From assembly GCF_963675165.1 (NCBI RefSeq), contig NC_087388.1:3663047-3727046 (forward strand): a DNA stretch of 64,000 bases. The letters run 5' to 3'. Of the stretch, positions 12,301-24,200 are shown piece by piece. Source of the DNA: Halichondria panicea (taxonomy: Eukaryota; Porifera; Demospongiae; Suberitida; Halichondriidae). The translations under genes and the position numbers were made by a program. A model generated the notes under the pieces. The model saw nothing but the letters and a program-made list of their open reading frames with translations, did not search any database and was not told the origin of the DNA. Position 1 is the first letter of the stretch; each line of letters begins with the position of its first letter.

Positions 12301-13896
12301 CAAGCAAGCTCTTTTGTTGCAAGTAAATGGCACTGTTTTTGCTCCTGTTGTGTTAGGAGGCTATAATCTTGCTTCAAGTACGGGGATAGTCCCATTCCAA
12401 AAATTTTGCGAAAAATTCTCTGACATCAATCCATTAATGATAGTAAACTTCCTTTCTCGAATGGAACTGTGTCACAAAATTACTGATAAAACCACCATAC
12501 GCATGCTTAATGATACCAATGGGGTATCCATTAATGAGTCTTCGCTTATATCTACATGTAACGCCGTTAGCAGTGACGAAGTGTACTACTTCTTTCCATC
12601 TTTAGTTCAAGCACAAGCATCTGCTAATATATGGAGAAAGAACGAGAGTTATAAATTATTCTTTGGGTGGACAATACAACCAAGCAATAGCACGGATTTC
12701 TTGCTACCAAGATTTTTTGTAACACTAATTGTTCGAATAGCTTTCGCATTCGCTTTAGCGCAAGAGCCCCATGAAGTAAATCCTACTAATCCCTCACTAG
12801 AACGTAAGTGTTCAATGTGGAAGAATGGAATCTGCTGGGGGACACGGTGGGGTATTGAAGCACTAGTTGAAATGGGTGAAGATGCCTGCTCAATGATTTT
12901 TGCAATGAGGAGCATGCACGCATCATCAAAATATATTATCATGCGCTCATCAATACTAAAGATGATTCGAGAAAGCCTGACTGAGTTTTGCCCTCATGTT
13001 CCGATAACCGAATCATTCATAGCCCCAAATGAATTGAAGCAATTTCCATTTCAGCCTAGCTCTAAAATGATAAAGTTTAGTTTACAAGAAGTTTCTCGTT
13101 CAGTTGTTAAGCACTTACCAGCAGTTGTAAGTAGAGATGGTACATCTATACTGCTTACCGACCTTCTCTCGTACGAGGTATACTCTCGTGTACCTCAATC
13201 AACTATATTGGCTCTATTTTCGTCAGATTCTACTACCAAAATTGATAGTGTATTTAAAGATGTATTATTTGCGCTAGCACACAATGATTGTGCCGAAGAG
13301 AGAGCAGTCTTAACAAGACTTAAAGAGTGGAGATCATCGAATAAAAACATAAATTACAAATCGGTGCAATCTATATTGGACACATGCAGTGTGCTAGCTG
13401 GAAGCAAAAGCCTTGTAAGTTCTAATAATTATTATCATTAATGATTGCATGTGACTGAACATTTTTCACACTTCAGGAGACAGTGAGTACTAATATATCA
13501 TCTGAAATTAAAGAACGAGCAATGACGTCTTACAATTCAATTCAAGGTAAATATTTTATGCACTAATCAAAATATAATAAGCAATGTAAAAACATTCGTT
13601 TAGGTTCTCTTGAGAAGAAGCACCTGTCCGATTTACAAAAATTACTTTGGGATGTTAGATGCAAATGGTATCACGTAGCCCTCCAACTAGGTCTCCATCC
13701 TACATCTGTGGAAGTCATACGTGAGCAAAATCGTGGCCAAATTGACAAATGTTTCACTGAAGTGCTGGTATATTGGCTGGACTATGAAGGACAGAATCCA
13801 CCAACATTAATTGACCTTGTTGAAACACTTCGGTCCAAACCAGTTGATTATCCTGGCCTTGTTAAGCCTCTTTTGCGGTTTTTTACGACTGAGTAG
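9302..13896 (+). CDS. ANK-ROC-COR-Death (Roco family) protein
   Basis: Exons are 9302-13414, 13477-13546 and 13604-13896, giving 1491 aa. Residues 1-~710 are some twenty ankyrin repeats (TPLHxACxxGHxxxVxxL). A ROC GTPase domain follows: P-loop GEHSAGKT at 734-741, switch motif DFAGH at 791-795, and VVVGSHAD in place of NKxD, as is common in Roco proteins. A COR domain follows (WVVLDKQALL, YYFFPSLVQAQ, LLPRFFVTLIVRIA). The last exon encodes a death domain (KKHLSDLQKLL ... WYHVALQLGL ... PPTLIDLVETL). There is no kinase or LRR domain. Roco proteins couple GTP binding to dimerisation through COR; a death domain usually recruits other death-domain proteins, so a signalling or cell-death scaffold is likely. 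The first exon holds over 4 kb of coding sequence. The start ATG follows an acceptor-like TTTTCTAG, so a 5' UTR intron is plausible. Confidence 0.93.
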
Positions 13897-14602
13897 TTAG
13901 CTTCAGTTGTTTGTTTTGTGACTAAACTGCATTCAACCGGAGAACCAGAAACGTTTATAGTCGGTCACTCAACTCTATTATGTATTAGCCCTAGTCTCAA
14001 TATATTTCAATGTTTTTGATTACGTACATAGATGAGTTTCAACAGTAGAGATGTTGCAACAATTGATCACATGTTCAGTTACTCACCACCATGACTGTTG
14101 ATTGAGTACCGGGGTATGTACATGAACTGGTGTGCAATGGCAATTCCACAGTGGTCCCCCTGGCCTTAATTGCTCTTGTTGCCAAGCTGAACCAGAATCA
14201 TGCAACGCCATGAACATCAAGGACACATCGAACATTCTGGGAACCACGGAACGACCAAGGGAAAGTATAAATATCATGACTGGATCTATGTATAAGTTTA
14301 TACCCACAATAATAGATGAGATCATTATTTTACAGACAACGATAATTATAGGCCCTGATAAATAATATTTTTTCTCCCATTATTCGAACAAATTAACGAT
14401 AGATGTTTCATATAACAACTGACATAAGACATAATTAGTAGCCATCACTCTTCAGCCATTTTTTGCCATGCTGAGAATGTCGTTATGCAAACCTTAATCG
14501 GGATCTTTACCAAAAAAGACATAGATGTAAACTCTCAGATCTAATGATTACTACCACATTCCCTTTGCATGTGGGTCGTATAAATTAGGAGAGAATCTAG
14601 TG
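13897..14602. other. Intergenic spacer
   Basis: About 700 bp separate the Roco stop from the SCFD2 start. Short open frames on both strands at 14083-14365 mirror each other and show no family features. No repeat family recognised elsewhere in the window is present. It probably contains the Roco 3' end (AATAAT-rich around 14360) and the SCFD2 promoter. Confidence 0.5.
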
Positions 14603-17600
14603 ATGGCGTTCTCACAACGAGATATATCTATTTCTGCTTGGAGAAAGGTTGCTGATGTCTGTAGAGATGCTGCTGTATTTGTGGATGATAATGCAGCGGA
14701 GCTGTTACATTGGGCTGGGGGACTGGAGTTGTTAGACGGATGTACAGGAATGTACAGTATCTACAAGGAACTCAATTCTATAGCGAAAGACTTCATTGCT
14801 ACTGTGAGCAAATCTAAACGTCATACAGCAGACGTGTTTAAACGTATTTATCCTGTTATGTGAAAATAATTCTTCGATACAGGCACCTTACTCCTGTGTA
14901 GTGTTTGTGGTGACGTCGTTCCTGACTGGGGAGTGCAGCACCAGGATAAACCAGCTCCTCGCTGACCTTCAACCGCTTCACTGTCATGTCTTCACTACCC
15001 ACTCTCAACACCTCCACGACCAGTGGACACCCATGCCTGGTGGGGGTGTAGACGGCACTTACTCACACTTTGGAGAGTTCCAGGCTCTACTCAGAAAGTG
15101 GATCAACAGAGAGGCAAGAATTTTAGAATTGTTGCGACAAATTATTTACAGTTTTCCAATGTGCAGTCATGCATCTGACATGAAATCAGACTATTTCTTG
15201 TGTTTAATTATACCATTTATTTTTGCTCGGTGTTGGTAGAATTGAGTTGTAGAATTGAGTTGCTGTAATCCCCATTCTTTAATTTTGCTCCGGGTTCCAT
15301 AGGCAGGTGTACGTGTGTCAGTGAGTCATCTTCCTCTATCTGTTGTGGAAGTGTGTCCCGGACTGTTGATTACACCTTCCAACTCCAGCCTCTTCCCCTT
15401 ACTGCCCTCAGCTATTGAGGAAATTATGGCCCGATGCATTCAGGAGGTGAGAATGCACCACAATTCCCAATCTTTTGCTGCTACATGTACATTGATTTTG
15501 TGTAATATCCTACTCTTTTATGCTTTTAATTATTGTACTGCAGGGTGATATGAATTGTTCTCTAGAGCATCTGGGACAGGTTGATTTTGATATGCTGACA
15601 CGTCCCTTCAAAATGGAGTTAAAGGTACAGTACATGGATACTGTGCGTGTATGGTACAGGTACATGTACGCTATTAGCCTATGCACATGTACAGTAGTGT
15701 ACATGTTTAACCGTAGGTTACGTTTTTTGCTAACCAAAATGTTCTTCAACGGTACAGAGTCTTGCTGAGTCTCTAAACAGTCTGTTTGATGGCATGAATA
15801 CTAGGGAGGAGCTGTTCTCATTGGGATACACGTCTAGATTGGTTGCCAGTCAACTAGCAGCACTTCCACAGGCCAAAGCTAGGAGAAAGGTGTTTGTTTT
15901 TATGTACGTAGCATAATTATAAGCATATAAACATTACAAACATAATGTTATCCTATCATCTCGGCTTGACAACTGTGCCTGAGAATATATTTTTTAGACT
16001 GATGTATCGATTGTCTCTCTTTCAGGTTGCTACCCAGCGTTGCTCTCTTCTCCTAGTGGATCGAACCCTAGATCTTTTTGGACCCACCACTCACCAATCA
16101 GACACTCTGGTAGACCGGATACTCAAGACACTGTTTCGACCTTCTCACACCAGTAGCGATGTCTGTGTGGACATGTCTCCAGTGGTAGGTTGTGAGGGCG
16201 TGAAAGGTGTGGCAAGAGGGAGTCTGGCACAACCGAATGACGATAGAGCTCAACAGCTATTGAAAAGTCTAGTCCACAGCAGGCAGAAAGTGAGATACTA
16301 AATCACCTGAACCCCAATTCCTAACCAATTGTGTTACCGTCGAATGTGCACTTGCCCACGTATATCAAAGTCAGAGAGCTGTGGCAGCAGCCAAAAACTG
16401 CTGCTGTGCAAGAGTTTGGAGTAGACTCAACAATAAACGCCCATCTCGTTTAAACGCCCGGGCGTTTAATCAAGTAAATACGGTACTTTCTTACCATTTC
16501 TGGGTACATAACATGCGTTTGCCACACAAGATAGTGGATGTGGCAACGGTTACTAACATTTTTTGTCTTATGCATAAGTAAGACACACTCGTACATGCAG
16601 ACCAACACTTGTTTGCATACACACAGGAATCACTAATGGAAGTGTCTCGTTGTCTGTTGGATTCTCTTTCCCAAGAAGGGCTCTCAGTAAAACTCACTGG
16701 CAAGCTTGCTCGACCTTCAGCTGTTCAACTCAAGGCTTTCTTGCATCAGTTCAGGTGCAGTGCATCATGGCATGAATAATTATAGATGAAATACTAGCCG
16801 TAGCAATAGAGATCCAGTAACCATACACACTGACTGTGTGACTGTGACTAGTTTGTTTGTTGAGCTTTAATTGAGCAAACACATGTGCGTACTGTATTCA
16901 AATGGTGGTCCTGGTAGTGCTCTCAGTCTATTTGCGTCCAGGTAAAACTTCGTTTTGCCAGCAGGCTGTGCTCAGAGATCAATAATTCCTTTTTCCTATA
17001 CGTTTCTCTTACCAGATGTCATACATGTACGTGCAATCTAGCGAGTAGAATGCCACAAATTTGTGAAATACACAAGTTGTTTCGTACTGTAGTTAAGGTG
17101 GCTTTTCGAATGGTTAACAATGGAACTAAAGCAAATTTGTCGGCTAAGGTCTATAAAACAGTTAGTGATGATGCAATCTCCTGATTGTGTGTGCAGGGAG
17201 CAACCTGGTGCATACGAGTCACAAAGGGGGGTGCTGCAGTTAGCATGTGCTGTGGTACAGGCTCTTGAAGCTCCATCCAGCCAAGATTGGGACAAAATGG
17301 CCAGTATAGAGAAGGTCAGTGAACACCCTGTCCACACGCTTGAGTTGTTTGCTCGCCATAATGATTGTACAAACTTTTCCGTGTTATACCTACATGTACT
17401 TGTACAAACTGAACAGATCCTATATGTACATATGTGTTATTTGGTTATACAGGTGCTAGTATCATGTGCTAGTGACCCTAGTTTACCCAGTGTCATTTCT
17501 CAAGTTACTGATCTGGTCAAGAGCCAAGGATCACCCAAAGCTGACCTGCTGCCTCTCAGTGCTTTGCTAGCAGTTTGTGTTGCTATGTTCTCACTGCTGG

Positions 17601-20401
17601 GTGACACTTGTGTGGAAAATCAAAGGGATTTTGACCAAATGAAGGTAAATTACTAACAGGTTATTTACACTCCTCACACATCTGTCAGTGTATAGTAGTG
17701 CTCTCCTTAGCATTACACGTAGTGTGCTGCTGTGAATTTTGGCCTGAAATAGTACGTAGTTCATTTACGCAGTCCTGCATTTACGTGTTATAATGATCTA
17801 TTATTGCACAATTAATTGTTTGCCCATAGGAGAGTGTTACAGAGCTGGTACTGCAATGGAGAGACTCTGACACAGAGTTCATAACCACAACGCTCGGGAT
17901 AGGTATAATTATGTGACTGCACATTGTTATTTATTATATTTACATGTATTTATTATGCTTGCTCAGACGGTTCTATTTTAATCTCTTGTACACCTGTAAG
18001 GCAGAACACTCCCTGCAAGTCATTTCCGAGTGTATTTATCCTATCTCCTTGCGTACAATTTCTTTACTCAAATCTTTAGTATACCCATACGCAAGCAATT
18101 CTGAACTCTCTGTTGAGCCTAATGTAGTAATGAATTTTATTTCAGACCGATCAGCTTCTCGCTTGAAGGTTCAAGGTAAATTGAGCTCTATCTTCAAAAT
18201 TATGGAGGGAATAGGAGAGTGCAGGAATGAGCTGAATCAGTTCAAGTAGGCTGAAATACCACTGTCACAGCACTTTGTATGTATGTAATTGCCATGCAAT
18301 CTGTGCATGCACAACCCAATAGCAAATTATGCTGCATCCGTACATGAAGTCAATACGTTCTATTTGCCTTTTCCAGGCATATACACAGGACACGAGGGCA
18401 TACTCCCTACACACCAGTTCTCACTCAGCTAGCAGATGCACTGTTCAATCCTGCTCATCCTGAGTTGTCTGATGTTGATTTCCATTCACAGGGCTCAATG
18501 AGCAACATCATTAAGTCCAGTTTCAGGTGACATAATTATAACTACAGCACCACATTCTGTGCTAATGGTGTGTTGTCCAGGTATTGATCTGCTGTTCCTC
18601 TGTAGTTTGTTTATGAGCTCTGCTCGACCACACCCCACTCATCAGCCAACCTTACTAATCTTTGTGGTGGGCGGTATTACATCTTCGGAGGCAAAGAGCA
18701 TTCAGGAGAGTGTCTTAAGTCACAAAGGTCGTGTCAAGGTGCGTACAAAGAGGAAATAATTATAGGTGCACAATATTTATATAATTATGCGCCTTGGTTA
18801 CGTAGTGTTTATTGGGGTGTTCATTTCCTAATTGTACAGTGGTTTGCAGAACAGTTGTCATACTCAGATAGGCAGTAGGCAGGCGGTGGCTCTTAAGTGT
18901 GTTGTGGTTTTATGGTCTTTTCACACTATAGACCTTTACTCATGATCAATCATGACAGCAACTTTAAAAGAGTTTTTCCCCATGAACTGTATGTTGAGCT
19001 GTACAACCTTTAATGAATATGTATACCTTCCCACAAGAAAAGTACTGAAAAGTAGTTTCCCATGATGATTCATGAGTCTATACATGTACAAGTAAACAGA
19101 TGTACTAGACCTTTTTACTCATGAATCATCATGGAATGACCTTTTGTAAAGTTGCTGTCAAGAGCTAAACTGCCCATCACTTTTAATAATCCTCTGAATA
19201 TGGTGCAGCAGGAGCAGCACTGAAGAGAGTATAGTACAATTCAAATTTACTAAACACGCAGCGTTGATTAAATTTTACTAATTTTCAGTACTTTTTTTGT
19301 GGGAAGATATACAACATAATTATTCAGAAGATTAATTAAAGGTTGTACAGCTTAACATATACATGTAGTTCATGGGAAAAAACTCTTTTAAAGTTGCTGT
19401 CATGATTGATCATGAGTAAAAGGTCTATACCGTATAGCGGGTATATTTCGAGGGTATAAATGTTTGCGGTTTTCGCGGATTAAGCCTGTACCGCGAAAAT
19501 TTATACCCACGAAAATTTATGAATAGTAGGCGTGTTCAGTATTATAGATTCGAGGCTAACGGTGTGGAGGTAAGTTTCATGTTGATGTGCGCATGCGCCA
19601 AAAGGCTGGGAACTCAGACCACGAAAATAAAATCCGCGAAATCCTTTGTAATGGTCCATCCGCGAAAATTTATACCCTCGAAATATACCCGCTATACGGT
19701 AGTGTGAAAAGACCACAAAACCACAACACACTTAAGAGCCACCGCCTACTGCCTATCTGAGTATGACAACTGTTCTGCAAACCACTGTATATACATGTAC
19801 CGTATTTACTTGATTAAACGCCCTCCTTGAATAAATGCCCATCTCGTTTAAACGCCCAGAGTAAAAGCTCTGTCTTTGTCAATAAACGCCCATCTTAAAT
19901 AATTGCTTATGTATGGGGCGTGGCACTGTGGGTGGAGCTGAAATAGCACGTGGAAACGTGGCAGCATAGAATAAAAATACTTTTTTATGATGCATCGATG
20001 GCAAAGAGAGAGATACCGACACAGAGGGCACTCCTATTACTTAAATTTAAGCTGACTGAGAAATAGATTTAAGCTGAGACAGCAGCCCAAGATCTAGAAG
20101 AGCACAATAACAGCTGCTGTGCAAGAGTTTTGGAGGAGACATAACAATAAACGCCCTCCTCATTTAAACGCCCCCTCTAAAGCGCAAGTGATCTAAAATA
20201 AACGCCTGGGCGTTTAATCAAGTAAATAAAGTAAATACAGTATATGAATTGTGGCAGATTTTGGTATACCGGCACTTGCTATAATAATAACAAAATCGTG
20301 ATGCTCTTTTCATTTTCTAGGTGCTGGTGGGAAGTACAAGACTGGTTTCGCCATTAGACATTATCAGGACTGTCTTCAGTGATAGGACAATACAGCAGTG
20401 A
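14603..20401 (+). CDS. SCFD2: Sec1 family domain-containing protein 2
   Basis: Fourteen exons: 14603-14803, 14883-15113, 15303-15446, 15544-15624, 15758-15889, 16026-16289, 16627-16754, 17197-17314, 17453-17644, 17830-17902, 18146-18245, 18377-18526, 18606-18738 and 20321-20401, encoding 675 aa (vertebrate SCFD2 is about the same length). It is a Sec1/Munc18-like protein, a class that binds SNAREs in vesicle fusion; SCFD2 itself is linked to ER-Golgi transport. Recognisable landmarks are SSLFPLLPSAIEEI, LLLVDRTLDLFG, SSARPHPTHQPTLLIFVVGG near the C-terminus and STRLVSPLDI in the last exon. Intron 2 uses a GC donor (GAG|GCAAGA at 15114). The final intron (18739-20320) carries a nested foldback element and another repeat. 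It ends 155 bp from the convergent C8orf33-like gene. Confidence 0.9.
16425..16490 (+). repeat. Fragment of GTTTAAACGCCC repeat
   Basis: This intronic segment (SCFD2 intron 6) reads ACAATAAACGCCCATCTCGTT and then GGGCGTTTAATCAAGTAAAT, matching one end of the longer element at 19798-20240. It is a short remnant in the same orientation as that element's right end. Confidence 0.6.
18838..19788. mobile_element. Layered foldback element in the last SCFD2 intron
   Basis: The outermost arms, 18838-18928 and 19702-19788, are near-perfect reverse complements (left TGGTTTGCAGAACAGTTGTC, right GACAACTGTTCTGCAAACCA). A second layer pairs about 18927-19013 with 19332-19429. A third pairs about 19020-19054 (CTTCCCACAAGAAAAGTACTG) with 19275-19312. 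A short central hairpin pairs 19060-19082 with 19108-19133 around an ATGATTCATGAGT motif. The right arm is split by a separate 270-bp element at 19430-19699. No protein is encoded. The unit is probably a composite MITE or a foldback transposon remnant. Confidence 0.8.
19430..19699. mobile_element. CCGTATAGCGGG-family MITE inserted at TA
   Basis: The terminal repeats are CCGTATAGCGGGTATATTTC and GAAATATACCCGCTATACGG. TA dinucleotides flank it (19428-19429, 19700-19701). The left arm of the surrounding palindrome supplies the uninterrupted site (GGTCTATAGTGTG in reverse complement), so the boundary and the TA target duplication can be read directly. Related copies occur at about 21388-21622, 22267-22476, 29619-29782, 34174-34380, 43973-44133, 49575-49774 and 53885-54096, with fragments near 30700 and 35225-35253. 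TA duplication and short TIRs fit a Tc1/mariner-type non-autonomous family. Confidence 0.85.
19798..20240. mobile_element. GTTTAAACGCCC foldback element
   Basis: The left end reads ACCGTATTTACTTGATTAAA and CGCCCTCCTTGAATAAATGC. The right end reads GGGCGTTTAATCAAGTAAAT and then a short AAGTAAATACAGTA repeat, forming an inverted pair of about 30 bp. AAACGCCC is repeated several times inside. It is flanked by TA-rich sequence and lies within the last SCFD2 intron. No coding frame was seen. Confidence 0.65.
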
Positions 20402-20556
20402 ACTTTGCAATTAGCTATATCTAATCACATGTCACGTTTACATGCATATATAATTATAGCCTCGATTCCAGACCGCTGGGAACGGGAAAAGCATATATTT
20501 TTCCTCTTCCCATCAGCCTGGTATCATAGACAGTGAGGCATTAATTGTACCAGAAT

Positions 20557-21069
20557 TTAATCTTTTAACATCTCTGAAGTGATATCAAAATCAAACGAAA
20601 ATGAACTTTGGTGATCAATTGAGTCACCTCCTACGGTGGCTTTCAAAGCAGGTGATTTCTTGAAGTATCTCCATCCTGTGTCTGTGTTTTGTTTCTTCAT
20701 AGTGGCCATCCCAGGTTGAGGACACATCACTGGGTGGCTCTTCAATTTTGACCTGTAATCTCCAAACAAGCTTCTCATGAGCTGACGTTTCCTCGGTAAA
20801 GGTGTTTTGGCTGAAATCAAACTTTTGTAGTTTTTTTCGTAACTTGTCTTCATCTGTTTAATATCCCCGGCCCCATGACTGCTCTGTATACCTATTTGGA
20901 GTTGATTCAAGCACCAGGCTAGCTCGTCTTCAAATGTTGACACTTTGTGAACATCCCCGGCTGCTTCACAAGATAAACTGGATGAATCAGGAACAGTTAT
21001 ATGGCCATTGCTTGCCTGACTTTTCGCCTTCTTTTTTCTGTTTTTGGAGGAACTCATTTTTCTATCCAC
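20557..21069 (-). CDS. C8orf33 homologue (UPF0488 family)
   Basis: This is a single-exon 170-aa protein. It has a basic Lys/Ser-rich N-terminus (KNRKKKAKSQ), a conserved block FEDELAWCLNQLQIGI at about residues 46-61, and the family signature TPLPRKRQLMRSLFGDYR at about 89-106. The C-terminus ends in a Phe/Asp-rich FSFDFDI motif resembling the FRFNFF tail of vertebrate C8orf33. The molecular role of this family is not established; the basic N-terminus suggests a nuclear or nucleolar location (inference). Two in-frame ATGs five codons apart could start it (MDRK or MSSSK). It converges on SCFD2 and diverges from the cysteine synthase gene with only 186 bp between start codons. Confidence 0.85.
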   Translation of the reverse strand: MDRKMSSSKNRKKKAKSQASNGHITVPDSSSLSCEAAGDVHKVSTFEDELAWCLNQLQIGIQSSHGAGDIKQMKTSYEKNYKSLISAKTPLPRKRQLMRSLFGDYRSKLKSHPVMCPQPGMATMKKQNTDTGWRYFKKSPALKATVGGDSIDHQSSFSFDFDITSEMLKD

Positions 21070-21111
21070 ATGGTTGTGGGCGGGGAGCCAGCCATGTAGT
21101 CTAGGTCAATG

Positions 21112-21167
21112 TTAGCCTCGAGACCACGGCGATTATACGTATTTTAATCGGCGTGGTCTCGAGGCTA
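21112..21167. promoter_or_regulatory. Palindrome in the shared C8orf33/cysteine synthase promoter
   Basis: The arms TAGCCTCGAGACCACGGCGA and TCGGCGTGGTCTCGAGGCTA are reverse complements over 23 bp with one mismatch, around a 10-bp AT-rich loop. It lies in the 186-bp spacer between two divergent start codons. It could act as a binding site or be a small foldback element; a TCTCGxGxCT core also appears in other hairpins in the window (21550-21609), which favours a repeat origin. Confidence 0.6.
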
Positions 21168-21255
21168 GGTCAATTATCTATTTTCGCGGGCCATACTTTG
21201 AAGTGTTTATCAAGTACGCCCGCGAGACTAACAGTGGTTGTTAATTAAGTTAAAT

Positions 21256-24200
21256 ATGCTGAGAAGAATAGTTTTGAGGAAGTTCTTCCCTGCTGCTTTA
21301 TGGCAAAGAGGACAAAGGCATCTTCAGGTATTATTATTTATAGTGTAAAGTTCTTTTGCAATGGTTAAGCACACCCACAGTTATGTACCGTACCGTATAG
21401 CAGGTAATTCCCGGGAGTCAAACATTCGTGGTTAACTATTATTTTAGTCAGTTCGTGGATTTATACAATTTCGTGTGGTGCTTGCTTGCACTCAGGCAAA
21501 GTTGGTCAATGATCGCTTCATTAGTGCTAAGGGTTGCCCCCTAAAAAGGACCTAGTCTCGCGAGCAGCCGTCAAAGGACCTTCCCCCTTCGACTGCTGCT
21601 TGCGAGACTACCGCTATACGTACATAACCTGTGACTGAAAATAAAGGAACCAGTCCACGTACATGTACATGACAATTGTATAGATCTTGCTACAGCATGC
21701 AGTGCAGTGTCATGAAGTCTGGATATCATATACAATAATTATGCGAGGACCTTTAATATGGTGTATCCCATTTTCATTTTTAGACGCTGCCCATGATTGA
21801 GGGATTCAGAGGCGTCGTTGGAAAGTGAGTGTGTTCCTCGATCCTTACTAGGCCACTCCAATTAAGTGATAATCTGGGTTTCTGGTTCACCGCCCGCAGC
21901 AATTTTATTCATGACTGGTGGCATTATTCTATTGCGCAATGGTCCACTTGGCACAACATATATAGCAAGTATTTAAAAGATATTCATTTTCAGAACACAA
22001 TAGACTCTCGCTATTCCGGCTCTCTGAAGTATGGCCACCTCGATATACCGGTCATTTGGTTTGGCACAGATTGCTAATTAGATATTTACTACACAAAATT
22101 CGCAGAATGATTCTCATTATCCTCATTATCCTCGAGACAGAACCGTCATTAGATTCGAAGTAGGGTCGTTTTTAAACCGCGGCTATTTTCTGAAACTCCG
22201 ACCAAGCTGCACTGTCCCAAGGGTGACCGGATTAACGACAGTCTACTGTACATATAATGACGAATAGACCGTATAGAGGGTGATTTTCGTGGGGCAAAAT
22301 ATTTGTGGTTTTCGTGGTTGAAGGTCTGACCACGAATATTTTACCCACGAATGAAGCGACCTTGCCTACCTTTACCTCCAGTGCTAGCTCCAACCACGAA
22401 AATATTACCCACGAAATGTCTCAATATTGCTGAACCACAAATATTTTGTCCCCCGAAAATTACCTGCTATACGGTAGACAGTGGTGAGAAGCCCTCCTCA
22501 CAAATCCTGATAAGAAAGTCTCTTGGAGTGTTCTTATAATTGTAGTTACAATAATTACATACATGTATGTATACCCTACCCTCGCAAAAATACACCCATC
22601 CCTTACTGTTGTATGAACTTCTTGCGCAAGGGTTATTATTTTATGGTAGAAAATACGCCTACTGAAAATTGAACCTACTTTTACCAAGCTTTTTTCTAGC
22701 CAGCAGGCCACCTTTTCATTCTGGGAACTAAAGGTCAGCGGTCAATTTCACATGACAGAATTATGAACTTTGTATGAGGTCACCCCTTTTAGGCACTGCA
22801 CGGTTTCTCTGGAGAGGCGCAGTAGCTATACTTTGCAGCAGCAGTACAACATAAAGGGGCTATTTTATCACAAGAATTAGGGCGCGACAAACAGTCACAC
22901 TTGCAAATTTACTGCACAAAACATAAGCTCACGTAATGATTCATTAGTGACCTTTTGACCCTGTCCAACCTCCTCTGATCTTGAGTGGGCAGATCAAAGG
23001 AAACACTGTGCCAATATCTGCCATATGGCACAGGTCAAGCCTTGAACTGTGCCACTATCTAGATACTGGCATAGTATGGCTGAAGTTACCTAAAGCCCAC
23101 CCTCCACCCAGTAACCTGAAACGGTCCCTTTTATAGTATAATACTAGATTCAGTGTTAGGCAGAAAACGTTTTTCATGCGTCTGGAGCATTCCACAGCCA
23201 CCACAAGTAGTTGAAACTAGTTGTCCTATAAAAGGAGTGATGTGTACACCGAAAGGAATGCACTACTGAGCCAATATATCCCATGTGGCACTCGTGCATG
23301 TGTCACAACTATAACATAGACCATGAAAATGAGCCTCGATAAATTGAACCACTGGTATTAATATTGGTCGATGTGTTTTCGCAAAAATACACCCTGTCCT
23401 ACCCTCAAGCCTAAAGTTCTGTTGCAGAAAAGGGTGGACGTATTTTCGCAAGAGTACGGTACTTAATGAGTCTGCAGTCAAACGTGTAGATCTACGTACT
23501 AGTCAGAATCACATGCAATTGCAAAGATTATTAGTATAATAATTATTATGGCCGTGCACATCATTTGAATGCTCACGTTCAATTGGAAGCACCCCTCTGA
23601 TCAAGCTGAACAAGCTGAGTGAGAGTACTGGGTGCACCATTGCTGTGAAGGCAGAGTTCATGAACCCTGGAGGCTCAGTGAAAGACAGAGCTGCCCAGTA
23701 CCTCATCAAGGATGCATTAGAAAAAGGTCAGTCTAAATGAGGTGATTGTGCAGGGGTCAGTTCGTATGATATGAGAGATTGTGTAGTTGACTAATGTCAA
23801 CAGTGCTAGTGGGTATAATGTTTCCAGCTATTGCTATATCAAACAGGTGCACTCAGTCCTGGGGGCACAGTGGTGGAGGGAACAGCTGGTAACACAGGAA
23901 TTGGTTTGGCTCACATCTGCAATGCCCTCGGCTACAAGTGTGTCATCTTTATGCCTGACACACAGTCCAAGGTACTATCAAGTGTATCGTCCTCGAAAGG
24001 GAGATGGCATGCAACTCAGAATTTATTATTATTATTACTATTTTTATGCCTCGGTGCGCATGCGCAAGCGAGGTATACGATAGTGTGTTTGTGTCTGTGT
24101 GTGTGTGTGTGTGTAGACTGTTTCAGCTGCTCAAGGATCAATGAAGTGCAAGTAAGAGCTTCTATAGGCTTCTAGTCATGTTTTCTTGGCTTGGTATTTG

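Noticed and set aside
14083-14365. Overlapping frames on both strands before SCFD2
   Set aside because: Mirror frames with no conserved features and no splice connection to SCFD2, whose first exon is complete.
24093-24115. (TG)n as regulatory Z-DNA
   Set aside because: It is part of the dispersed family A repeat and occurs at the same place in the copy at 330-845.
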